Positions 27,584-36,600 of a DNA stretch of 64,000 nt are shown one piece after another. Source of the stretch: Gottfriedia solisilvae (lineage in GTDB: Bacteria > Bacillota > Bacilli > Bacillales > Bacillaceae_G); NCBI RefSeq assembly GCF_002128405.1, contig NZ_NETJ01000001.1:62001-126000 (forward strand), given 5' to 3'. A program made the translations under genes and the position numbers. Each line of letters begins with the position of its first letter. The stretch's first letter is position 1. The notes below the pieces were generated by a model. That model did no database searches, was not told the DNA's origin, and saw nothing but the letters and a program-made list of their open reading frames with translations.

Positions 27584-27910
27584 AATTCTTCATAATATAA
27601 TACTAAATTAATAATCAATTTCTGTTTAATAAGAAAAAGATTTTTTGCAAAATAAAAAACAACTTGCTAAGATTTCGATACCTAACAAGCTGTTTAATAC
27701 AGACTATATTCAAAGTGCAGTTTCATCTTTATTTGTCATATACAATTTATTCTTTAACTACTCTCAATGTTACTTCAAGCATTTTTTGAAGCATATTTTT
27801 GCCAACAGTATCTTGAAGCATATCTTTGCAAAAGCGGCAAAATTGATTCAAATTACATTTGCTTGACTTTCAATAAAATTATACCAGCAACTAGGGAAAG
27901 CCTCTCTTTG

Positions 27911-27950
27911 AAAATGAGTTAAACTGCCGCCGAGTGCAACAACTCATTTT
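27911..27950. repeat. Inverted repeat with AAACTGCC loop
   Basis: AAAATGAGTT / AACTCATTTT arms around a 20-base loop beginning AAACTGCC. The loop shares AAACTGCC with the other dispersed repeats, the arms differ. Confidence 0.4.
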
Positions 27951-28134
27951 TAACATAGATGAAAAAAACACCCTTCCATTTAGTGTATCTAAAACACTTC
28001 AAATATTTCAGTTAACCTTCAGAGAGTGGAACTTACCCTCTCCATTAGGATGCTAAATCACCTTCCAGGTTTTACCTCTTCAACTTTTTTTTGAACCTTA
28101 ATATTTTATGACTACCTATGGCGCGTGTTTAATA

Positions 28135-28449
28135 CTAAACATATCTAAGGCCTATTTTATTATTAAATATTTGGTTTTTATTTTTAAAGATAAATGATCC
28201 GTTTAAATAATCTATTACTAATTGATTATCATACACTTCTTCAAAGTCATTATTAACTAAAAATTCAATGTTATCTACTGTTAAAATTTTTTCATATGCG
28301 TCATTTGGTCTTTTGTTAATAACTTTCATTTCGTAAATATTATTTACTATGTCACAGCTTCCACGATCAAATGACAATTGAATAAATTGATTCTCATCCA
28401 TTTTATTGCTCAATACTTCCTTTGCAGAATCAGTTATTTGAAAATCCAC
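28135..28449 (-). CDS. HesB/IscA-like iron-sulfur biogenesis family protein (YqkB-like)
   Basis: A 104-residue protein starting at a GTG behind AAGGAGGGG. The N-terminal part (FQITDSAKEVLSNKMDENQF then LSFDRGSCDIV) follows the Fe-S_biosyn fold used by HesB/IscA proteins. Only one Cys is in the expected central position and the C-terminal CxC pair of true A-type carriers is missing, so it is likely one of the short Bacillus relatives (YqkB-like) of unknown role. It is a single-gene unit; the stop lies 170 bp or more from other genes. Confidence 0.75.
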   Translation of the reverse strand: MDFQITDSAKEVLSNKMDENQFIQLSFDRGSCDIVNNIYEMKVINKRPNDAYEKILTVDNIEFLVNNDFEEVYDNQLVIDYLNGSFIFKNKNQIFNNKIGLRYV

Positions 28450-28622
28450 TTATAACCCCTCCTTACGTAAGGATATTGTTCTAACAACAAACCATAATAA
28501 CACTATTCATATCCATACGATTTAGCTTGCTTAATTAATTCACCATTTAAATACTCTATAATAAAACCTGGTTACTTCTTGTACTTTTTCTCTTAGTACT
28601 TGGGGTTACGATCACCTCTTAT

Positions 28623-29051
28623 TTACTTTACAATCATTACAGCACAATTCGCATGCTGGACCACTTTATGGCTTACACTTCCCAAGAGCAGTTCTGAAAA
28701 GAGGCTAAGTCCCCTGCTACCCATTACGATAATATCGTAATCTCCCTCTTTTGCCTTCTTGCATATCATTTCTGCAGGATCTCCAATATGGTATTCGCTA
28801 TCATATTGTATAGATGACCCTGAAAGGACTTGTGCGGATTCATCTAAAATCCTCCTAACTTCCTCTACTTGCAATTGTTCAATATCAATATCCACTCCGA
28901 AAGCAACTGTATTGATATTGTTACTAGGAATGATATGAAGAAGCGTTATTCGGGCATTTATCCCCATGTTTTGCGCCAACCTTTTTGCCGATTTCAATGC
29001 ATGTTTAGAGTGTTCGGATCCGTCAACTGGAACCAAAAATCGTTCATACAT
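28623..29051 (-). CDS. Universal stress protein (UspA family)
   Basis: About 142 residues with the Usp fold: MYERFLVPVDGSEHSKHALK at the N-terminus and the ATP-binding motif VMGSRGLSLFSELLLGSVSH (G-2x-G-9x-GS) at the C-terminus, then VMIVK. Presence of the motif suggests an ATP-binding Usp. The ATG at 29051 follows AAGGGGAG; the longer frame to 29090 adds 13 residues without a ribosome binding site. It appears to be transcribed alone. A palindrome of the TetR-operator type lies about 270 bp upstream (29323-29342). Confidence 0.9.
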   Translation of the reverse strand: MYERFLVPVDGSEHSKHALKSAKRLAQNMGINARITLLHIIPSNNINTVAFGVDIDIEQLQVEEVRRILDESAQVLSGSSIQYDSEYHIGDPAEMICKKAKEGDYDIIVMGSRGLSLFSELLLGSVSHKVVQHANCAVMIVK

Positions 29052-29401
29052 ATTGTCACTCCCCTTATTATAAAATCTTATTAAACCCATGAAGGTGATT
29101 ATCTTTTTTATTAATCAGATCTGATCCTCCGCTTTGATGACAAAACTTGATGGCGATCGTTAATAACATATTTTAATTTGATGCTTTTTAATAGAATCCC
29201 TCAAAGATTTTCCATTGTATGCGCAACTTTTTCATTGATCGCGAAATCATAGGGGAGATTCTCCTTTCTATAAAACCATATTTGCAGTTGCTTTAATCGT
29301 AACTAATAGCTGAAGACCCAACTTGAGAACGTTCATTCTCAAATATCCAAATAAAAATTAATGGTTTGTTTGCATTCCCCCTCTCCGTTCATTATTACAT
29401 A
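29052..29401. other. Interval between Usp and MFS genes
   Basis: Contains the palindrome TTGAGAACGTTCATTCTCAA at 29323-29342 and otherwise no recognisable gene. Confidence 0.5.
29323..29342. promoter_or_regulatory. TetR-type operator, second copy
   Basis: TTGAGAACGTTCATTCTCAA, perfect 7-bp outer arms. It and its flank (AATAT then A/C CAAA) match the site 1.35 kb away at 30679-30700 that precedes the MFS gene, so the operator region seems duplicated around that gene. Confidence 0.55.
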
Positions 29402-30604
29402 TCATCTTGAAGCTCCTTTATTTGGAACTGTTGTACTATATGTCTCACGTTTAAATCTAACTGAATACAACAATACATAAACAACAATCAAGGAAGAAAA
29501 CAGATTTAGCACGATAAGAGAAATGTTTAAACTGTAAATTTGTGTAAGTGCTCCAACAACAACTGGAGGCACAATGAATCCTATATACGCACATATCCAG
29601 AAAGCCGAAATCACACGTGGTTTAGCTTCAGGTTCAGGCAGTTGCCCTGCAAAAAATAATGCATTTTGGAAAGTCCACCCAGCACCAAGTGCTTGTATGA
29701 ATATACTGATCCATAATAATGGTAAACTTGCTGTAAAACCAGATGTAACAATCAACCAAGAACCAATACCTAAAAGCAAGATCCCCCATCTAATACGTGT
29801 AACCGGTTGAGAAGGTTTAGGAATAAACTGTGCGAATGCACCACCACCTAATAGAATTAAAAAGATCAAACCAGAAATAAATAAATTAGATGTATGAATA
29901 ACATTTTTCACGAAAGTAGGAATTAGAGCAAGAGCTGTTCCTTGAATCGTAAATACTGTAAAAATAGATAGTCCAGACATCGACCAAAAGTGAGAACGTA
30001 TTTTTTTTGGAACCCCAAGAGATATCTTATGTTTTGCAAGCTTTTGTTCTTTCGAAACTACATCCTTTGGTAGAGATTCTAGTATGATAATCGAGAAAAT
30101 TAATAATGCAATTAATATCCAAAATGGTAATCTAAGTGGTTGAATAGGGAAATATTGTAACATAAAAGCCGCAATAGCTGGTCCAAGTCCAAAGCCAACA
30201 AGTACAGTAACTCCTGAATATTTAATAGCTTTACCTATTTTTTTGGGATCTGATTGTCTAATTAGAAAAGCTACAGACGTACCAGTAAACGAACCATACG
30301 CAATTCCCTCTAAACTTCTTCCAACATATATCATCCACGCTTCTGTACTACCAATCATGAGCAAAGTTGAAACTATTGAAATCAAAATACTAATGCCAAG
30401 AACTTTTTTCAGTCCCCAAGCACTACCTTTTGCCCCCACAACAAGAAGAGTCGGTAACAGGAATGCTGCATAGATAGCAAACAAAATCGTAATTTGCAAA
30501 CTGTTTAATTGATAATATTCACTATACAGCGGAAATAATGGAGTTACAAAAGTTGCTCCACAAGACATCAATAATATAACTAATAACATTCTTTTCACAT
30601 TCAT
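29402..30604 (-). CDS. MFS transporter
   Basis: About 400 residues, twelve hydrophobic helices, with the A-like loop GSAWGLKKVLGISI after helix 2 and GRSLEGIAYGSFTGTSVAFL in helix 4-5. It resembles drug or sugar efflux MFS proteins; no substrate can be read. Start is the ATG at 30604 or the GTG at 30598, which has better spacing to AAAGG. Two operator-like elements lie upstream (30679-30700 and 30882-30926), and a TetR gene transcribed in the same direction begins at 31689, so TetR control is likely. Confidence 0.88.
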   Translation of the reverse strand: MNVKRMLLVILLMSCGATFVTPLFPLYSEYYQLNSLQITILFAIYAAFLLPTLLVVGAKGSAWGLKKVLGISILISIVSTLLMIGSTEAWMIYVGRSLEGIAYGSFTGTSVAFLIRQSDPKKIGKAIKYSGVTVLVGFGLGPAIAAFMLQYFPIQPLRLPFWILIALLIFSIIILESLPKDVVSKEQKLAKHKISLGVPKKIRSHFWSMSGLSIFTVFTIQGTALALIPTFVKNVIHTSNLFISGLIFLILLGGGAFAQFIPKPSQPVTRIRWGILLLGIGSWLIVTSGFTASLPLLWISIFIQALGAGWTFQNALFFAGQLPEPEAKPRVISAFWICAYIGFIVPPVVVGALTQIYSLNISLIVLNLFSSLIVVYVLLYSVRFKRETYSTTVPNKGASR

Positions 30605-30678
30605 TTTCCTTTCTAATGCTTAATTTTAATTCTTATCTTTTTTAACAATTTTCTTACTCTATAGCTATTCGTTCCTCT

Positions 30679-30700
30679 TTTGAGAATGTTCGTTCTCAAA
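30679..30700 (-). promoter_or_regulatory. TetR-type operator upstream of the MFS gene
   Basis: TTTGAGAATGTTCGTTCTCA then AA: perfect 8-bp arms around TGTTCG, 75 bp upstream of the MFS start. Confidence 0.65.
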
Positions 30701-30881
30701 TATACAAACCTCCACAACTCCGCGATTAACAAAGGATATACTAACGTTTCGGTAATATTACGATTTGTGAAAGTTCGCAGTTTTCATTAATATAAAAATT
30801 TCAGGCTGAATTCGTGATCCAATAATTGTATTTTTAATTAAACAATTATTAACTCCCTTCGACGTTTATATTTATAACATA

Positions 30882-30926
30882 TAGAGAACGAATGGTAAAG
30901 AATTATTTTTTACCGTTCGTTCTCTA
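30882..30926. promoter_or_regulatory. Long inverted repeat, TetR-type tandem operator (site A)
   Basis: 45-bp near-perfect inverted repeat: left arm TAGAGAACGAATGGTAAA, right arm TTTACCGTTCGTTCTCTA. The same architecture (AGAACGxxCGGT, AAGAATTAT centre, ACCxxTCGTTCT) is seen at 58750-58795 and 61186-61232. Found between the MFS gene and the TetR gene. The remaining 30605-31113 interval has no gene. Confidence 0.65.
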
Positions 30927-31113
30927 ATGACTATTAAAAATAAATAGCAACAAAAAAAGTTAACTGATTTTAGTTAACTATTTTTCATTCACAATTAAAG
31001 ATAGAAATCCAGTCCTATTATATTGAATTTAATTATTTTTCAATTGTATACTATACCCCCTTCAGTTATTTTAAAAAAAGACCTTTAAGGTAAATTCGAT
31101 CAATTTTAAATAA

Positions 31114-31689
31114 TTAATCTAATACAGAGAGTGTCGTATCAATAATATTTTTAAGTTTATTTTTATCGTTAGTTGTTTTGACTAAAACTCGTAAACCTAC
31201 AAAAGAATTATGAATAAACTGTGATAATTTTTCTATATCATGGTGTTTAGGAATTTCTCCTGAATTTTGTCCACGTAATAGTAATTCAAGTATAATTTTT
31301 TCTGTCTTAGAAAAATTTTGTTCAATTTTTTCTGCTACTTCTTGATCATGTAAAGTCAACTCAACTGCACTATTAATTGTCAAACAACCAACTGTTTTTT
31401 CGTTATCTTGGGAAATGGCCATTTCTAATATACTTCTAATAGCATCTTTCGCAGTTGATGAATTCTTTACTTGTATATCCATATTTTTCTTCATATTGTT
31501 ATCATAATGTTCCAACGCTTTTAAAAATAATGAATGTTTGTCACCAAATGTATCATATAAACTTCTTCTGTGAATCCCCATATGAGAAACAAGATCTTGC
31601 AATGAGGTTTTTTCGTAACCTTGATACCTAAATAGTTCCGTTGCTTTTTGTAAAACTTCTTTTTCATCATATTCCTTATGTCTGGCCAC
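31114..31689 (-). CDS. TetR-family regulator (paralogue of 55763-56338)
   Basis: A 191-residue regulator starting at a GTG behind AGGAGG. N-terminal HTH: EYDEKEVLQKATELFRYQGY then TSLQDLVSHMGIHRRSLYDT with FGDKHSLF. The C-terminal half with VGCLTINSAVELTLHDQEVA is the ligand-binding part of the ComR/YcdC-like group. The second TetR in this window (55763) has the same length and plan (ARKKEFDVNDALHKAMLLF, SLYDTFGDKH equivalent, CLIVNTAVEL), so the two are paralogues. Likely target: the MFS gene downstream through the operators at 30679 and 30882. Confidence 0.92.
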   Translation of the reverse strand: MARHKEYDEKEVLQKATELFRYQGYEKTSLQDLVSHMGIHRRSLYDTFGDKHSLFLKALEHYDNNMKKNMDIQVKNSSTAKDAIRSILEMAISQDNEKTVGCLTINSAVELTLHDQEVAEKIEQNFSKTEKIILELLLRGQNSGEIPKHHDIEKLSQFIHNSFVGLRVLVKTTNDKNKLKNIIDTTLSVLD

Positions 31690-31856
31690 GCTAGTACCTC
31701 CTTTTGAAAGATTATAGCATATTTAAAAATAAAATTTGAATAATCAGTAATACACTTTTTAAAAGGAGTGTGACAGATAAAGGTTTCTTATTTCTTATTT
31801 GTTGCTGTATTATTGGGAAATCTAGAAAAATTATTACTATTTCTTTAAAAAGATAA

Positions 31857-31985
31857 CTACCATTGTTTTTGAATTTGTTCTTTTGCTATACGGAATATTT
31901 TTTCTTGTGGTGTGCCCTTTTGAACAATTACTTTGGTTTGATAATTCTTCCCTTTATATTTAAGGTTCACTGTTACTTCTAGCAT
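31857..31985 (-). CDS. Small conserved-looking protein (42 aa)
   Basis: ATG at 31985 behind AAAGGGGTG at ideal spacing, 42 codons to a TAG. The sequence begins MLEVTVNLKYKGKNYQTKVI and ends ready-looking IAKEQIQKQW, with a beta-strand pair then an amphipathic helix. I recall similar short Bacillus proteins annotated as BA3454-family stress response proteins, but this is from memory. It stands alone between the TetR gene and the LysR gene. Confidence 0.7.
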   Translation of the reverse strand: MLEVTVNLKYKGKNYQTKVIVQKGTPQEKIFRIAKEQIQKQW

Positions 31986-32657
31986 TTTTTTCACCCCTTT
32001 AGTATAAAAATCGTATATGGTCAACAAAAATTAAAGTTTGGTCTGGCAGTGTTGTTGTTTTTTATAATCTTATTTACTATACGTAATATAAAAAATAAAA
32101 GTTAACCACACTATTGTTTAAATACAATTAAATTTATTTTGAACTCAAGATATTCATATTTCGAATTATAACTGCAATTGATTCCTTTTTATAAAAAAGT
32201 ACTTAAAGCAGTTTTCATTTTGAATTATTTTATCTTTAATTCGAGATAAATATACTATGCGATATTTTATCAGTCAAATAGCAGTTTTTTCCTATATCCT
32301 TTTTTTAACACAAGCCTTAGCCCCGAAACTCCTGCATAAAACTCTATATTTAGTTGAGAATTATTTATCATTGCAGATATATGACTGATATCCGCTGTCT
32401 TTTAACATCTAAGTTTCTCCATTTCATCTAAGGGATAGATATTATAAGGAATTGAATTATTTTTTTTAAAAACATTTTCATTAATGGTTGCAAAGAGAGT
32501 GTTGAGAAGAATTACTATTTCCTTAATAAAACTCCTGAGTTGTTGTTTCTATGTTCAATAGTTTATTATGGGAATGACCAGTCTTTTATTTAGTTTTTCT
32601 CTTAATAATAAATTAGTACATTAAATAAAATCATCTAGAATAGAGAGAAGTGAAATC
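31986..32657. other. Interval upstream of the LysR gene
   Basis: No confident gene. It contains an MhqR-like palindrome at 32231-32248. A minus-strand open stretch of about 40 codons ending at 32270 (includes DISHISAMINNSQLNIEFYA) has no start and could be a gene relic; support is weak. Confidence 0.4.
32231..32248. promoter_or_regulatory. MhqR-like operator, degenerate
   Basis: TATCTTTAATTCGAGATA, a hybrid of the two palindromes at 48959-48984 and 49842-49859. It is 410 bp upstream of the LysR start; no nearer gene explains it. Confidence 0.4.
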
Positions 32658-33578
32658 ATGGAATTAAGGGAATTGGAATACTTTATAGCTATTTGTGAGG
32701 AATTACATTTTACAAGGGCAGCAGAGAAATTAGGAATTTCACAACCTGCTTTAAGTCGTCAAATGAAAGCGCTTGAAGATAGATTAGGGGTTCGTTTATT
32801 TGATCGTTTAGGTAAAAAAATTGCCATTACGGAAGCTGGTAAAATTCTAAAAGAAGAATCCGAAAAAATATTCTCCAATTTACAATTAATCTATGAACAA
32901 ATCGGAGAGCTCCAAAAGGTAAAAAGAGGAAAACTGATTATTGGTACAATGTCGGAAGAGTTGAGCCAACTTGCATCTGTAGTTTTTCAAGAACTTCATC
33001 GAAAGTTTCCAAATGTTCAATTAAAGATCATTCAGTCAGATGATATTGAAGATAAAGTTATTCAAAATGAAGTCGATATAGCTCTGACAATGCCTTTAGC
33101 GAATGAACAGTTAACAAATATTCCTTTATTTAATGAAGAATTTTATTTAGCTGTACCATTTGATCATCCTTTGGCTGAAAGGGATAAGGTTGATTTTGAA
33201 GAGATTAAAGACCTACCACTAGTATTAAGTCCTTTAAGCCACAATTGCCGAAAAGTAATAGATATTGCCGCTAATTCTTTGGGATTTGTCATTCAACCAA
33301 TCATAGAATTATCTGATGTAAAATCTATTTTGAGTTTAGTGAAAGCAAGTATTGGAGCAACCATTCTACCAAGTACACTACTCGCTTCAAAGGATGCTGA
33401 GACCCTCAATATAATTAAAATAGTAAACCCTGTAATTTGTAAGGAAATTGCTATTGTGCATCATAAAGATAAATATATTGGAAATGCTGCTAGAAATTTT
33501 ATAGAATTGTTGTTTAATTATGTGAAAGAGACAAGTCTTTATGTAGAGGATACTGAAAAAACTTTTATTAATTCCTGA
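32658..33578 (+). CDS. LysR-family transcriptional regulator
   Basis: A 306-residue regulator, the usual LysR length. N-terminal HTH: MELRELEYFIAICEELHFT, RAAEKLGISQPALSRQMKAL, then EDRLGVRLFDRLGKKIAITEAG. Residues about 90-295 form a periplasmic-binding-like effector domain (LIIGTMSEELSQLASVVF; FYLAVPFDHPLAE). It is similar in layout to CynR/YtlI-type regulators. It is one of the few plus-strand genes and stands alone; LysR proteins usually control a divergent gene, and here the upstream region has no intact one. A strong terminator shared with the protease gene follows. Confidence 0.93.
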   Translation: MELRELEYFIAICEELHFTRAAEKLGISQPALSRQMKALEDRLGVRLFDRLGKKIAITEAGKILKEESEKIFSNLQLIYEQIGELQKVKRGKLIIGTMSEELSQLASVVFQELHRKFPNVQLKIIQSDDIEDKVIQNEVDIALTMPLANEQLTNIPLFNEEFYLAVPFDHPLAERDKVDFEEIKDLPLVLSPLSHNCRKVIDIAANSLGFVIQPIIELSDVKSILSLVKASIGATILPSTLLASKDAETLNIIKIVNPVICKEIAIVHHKDKYIGNAARNFIELLFNYVKETSLYVEDTEKTFINS

Positions 33579-33589
33579 TTGATTATATA

Positions 33590-33634
33590 AAAAAACTCCC
33601 CCATTCAAAGAAGCGGAATGGGGAAGTTTTTTTA
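33590..33634. terminator. Bidirectional terminator between LysR and S8 protease genes
   Basis: Stem CCCCATTC/GAATGGGG extended by AAAAAACT and AGTTTTTT, between convergent genes. Confidence 0.9.
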
Positions 33635-36600
33635 ATGTTGTTTTTTAGCTAATTTCATTCGGTGTACACTGCCACCCTGTGTTCCGACAAATAAATATTC
33701 TTCGTCGGGAGAAAGTTCAATTGCAGTAGCATTTCTATTCTCGAGAGCCCCGGATATATTGGTCCATGTTTTTCCTCCATCCACACTTTTTAACACACCG
33801 CGACCTCCCTTAAGTAAGCCATATTCATAAAAGGAACCCGTGGCTGCATAAACGATATTATGGTTATTAGGAGAAACTATCATATCATTTACATATATGT
33901 TGAGCTCATCAACACCCGCACCTTTTGCTGTTTCTAATGTTTTACCACCGTCAGTGCTAATATATAAATGATTTCCACCGACCACTAAATGACTAGGATT
34001 GTATGAGTCAATAGCAATACTGCTTACGGGTACATTTTGAATTTTTTGGAATGATTGACCCATATCGTTGGACAAGAATAGACCCTCATTTCCACCTGCC
34101 CAAATCCGGTTTGGATTGTTAGGATCAGCGGATGCTAAAGTTATAAATTTGTGTTCTAGCTTAATATTTTTCCAATTCTCCCCAGAATCTTTACTAATAT
34201 AGATACCTGATTCACTAGTTCCTGGAATATAATAAGTGATCATAATTTGCTTGGAGTCGGCTGGGTTAATTAGCATATCAGATGGGACTCCTCTATCTTC
34301 AAATTTTAATTCCCATTTTTCACCGCCATCGTTGCTTCGGTATACATTAGTATTCCCAACCGCACTATAGCGTAGTTTGTAAACAACATTATGTTCTATT
34401 GGAGAAGTAGCAATCTGATACACTTGTTCTCCTACTCTTCCTTCACCTTCCGCTGCTCCCCATTCTAATGTTGTGGAATCAACCTTGTTTTGAATTGGTA
34501 ACGCAGTCATGTAAGTGTTTGAGTCAGTCCCGGCAAGTAACTGATATCCTTTAGAATTCCGCGAAATAGCCATGTCGTAAACCGTTGCTCCAGGAATACC
34601 GATTCGTTTATATGATTCGCTGCTATCCTGTGTACCATATATCCCTGCCTGTTCAGAAGATACATAAATTGGTCGAATCCCTTTAGGAGAAGATTTTGGT
34701 CCAATGGCGAAATCGACTTCATAGGAGTTAGACCCAGGAAGAGGTTTTTTCCAAGTTTCCCAAGTTTTTCCTTTGTCGTGACTCACCATTATTCCATCAT
34801 ACCCAGTGCCTACATAAATATCCCCATCTAGAATCTCTAAATGAGATACATTATTAAATGGTATTTGAGAGTGAGTAAGTTCTTTCCAGTCTTTACCTTC
34901 GTTATATGAAGCGTACAATCCGCCACCAAAAGTGCCAACAACTAGCATACTTTCATTGCCTTCAATTTCTTTTGTACTTCTAAAAGGAAAAGGTGGCTGA
35001 TATAATAGTTCAGATTTAGCTGATCCAGAGAATACATCTTTAAATAAGTAAACACCATCATAACCTGCTGAAATATATAGGTCGTTATTCAGAAGAATTG
35101 CATTATTAAGAAATCCCCACCATCCAGGTAGCATCTCCCAACTAATTCCTCTGTCCAAGCTGATATAAACTTCGTTACTCGAAATAGCAACCAGTTTTTT
35201 CCCACTTTTATCAATTACTAAATCAGTTATCTCTTTGTTCGGAAAAGATAAAGTGTTCCATGTTTTTCCACCGTCTTTGCTAGCTAATATCTTTCCAATA
35301 TAAGTTGGATCATTATTTTTAGAATTAATAGCCACATACATATTTTTTTCATCGGTAGGATCAGCCACTAGTTCAGCAGCTACTCCTCCTGCTACAGGGA
35401 AATTTCTAGACTCATGCCAAGTTTCAGCCCTATCTTCAGTACGGAACAATGATAGAGTCGATGAAGGTAAAACTGTCATGTCCTTAGAATTTTTTAAGTC
35501 AAAATTCATCAGTCCTGCATTAGAGTATGGGCCAATAGATTTCCATGTTGAAGCATGTTCATTATCTGTAGGTAATTTTTCCAGATAACCAGAACCTATA
35601 ATTGTAGATTCCACATTAGATGAATTTTTGACTGTAGTACTTGCATCGATACGATATATTCCCGCTTCATTTGTCTGAACCTGCAATTTCCACCATCGAT
35701 CATGATCTAATACAGCAGTCACTTCATTTGTTTTTCCACTTGGAGTTCGTACGGTTACTTTAGGAGCTTGTGTCAGATTAACCGGGCTATAAATAAAGGC
35801 ACTTGTTTCACTCACTGTTGCTGTTATTGGATCAGGTGATGCAGTAATGCGGAAATGCCTTGCAATTAACTTGTATGGCACGCGTAAGTGCTGCGATTCT
35901 TTTGCAGATTGAATATTTCCTTCTACCCAGCCCAAGATATCGATATCCTGATCCGGTCGAGTCATGTTAATATTTACTTCAACATTAACCTGTTTACCTG
36001 GTTCAATATGAATATGGGAAGGATTCACAGTAACGGTTGCCCCGGATTTTTTATCTTCTTTAATAGTAAAATCCATATCAACTGGTACATCGCCTTGATT
36101 GTTCAAAGATAATGAAGCGTTTCTATGAATCTCCGAATCTTTTAAATCAGCTAATCCTAAATTTAGTACATTGGGAGAGGCTATAACATTTGTTTCCGCT
36201 GCAGCCTTTACATCCAATCTGCCTGTCCCTTGTGTAAGCACATCATATGATGACAGTGGTTTAGCAGTTTCTTTTAAAGCGCTGGAAATCTCGCTAGCAT
36301 TCCATGACGGTTTAAGTTGTTTCAGAAGTGCAGCTGCACCCGCCACATGAGGAGCAGCCATGCTAGTCCCACTTAATTTTGTATATCCTGTATCATTACT
36401 CTCATTCTTAACGAACGTCGAGTTGATTTCAACGCCTGGCGCGACTAAATCAGGCTTTGCTCGAAATTCGGAATGTCCACGCGAACTAAAGTTTGCAATT
36501 TGATCCGTTATGTCTTTTCCTGTAATCGTAATTTTAACAGGTCCTTTATCCAAGTAAGACTTTAATTCCCCAGCTTTACTTGCACCAATTTTCATAGCGA

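Larger units (their letters stand above)
27024..28134. other. Long interval without a convincing gene
   Basis: About 1.1 kb of AT-rich sequence. It holds two inverted repeats (27552-27583 and 27911-27950). A 73-codon plus-strand frame at 27645-27866 has no ribosome binding site and an odd, Phe/Lys/Ile-rich composition, so I do not call it. The internal near-repeat CTTCAAGCATTTTTTGAAGC / CTTGAAGCATATCTTTGC looks like degenerate transposon or intergenic repeat material, but I cannot name it. Confidence 0.4.

Noticed and set aside
27645-27866. A 73-codon plus-strand open frame.
   Set aside because: No ribosome binding site, odd composition, no recognisable family, and overlap with repeat-like sequence.
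33387-33608. Minus-strand frame opposite the end of the LysR gene.
   Set aside because: Antisense shadow of a clear LysR gene, no translation signals.
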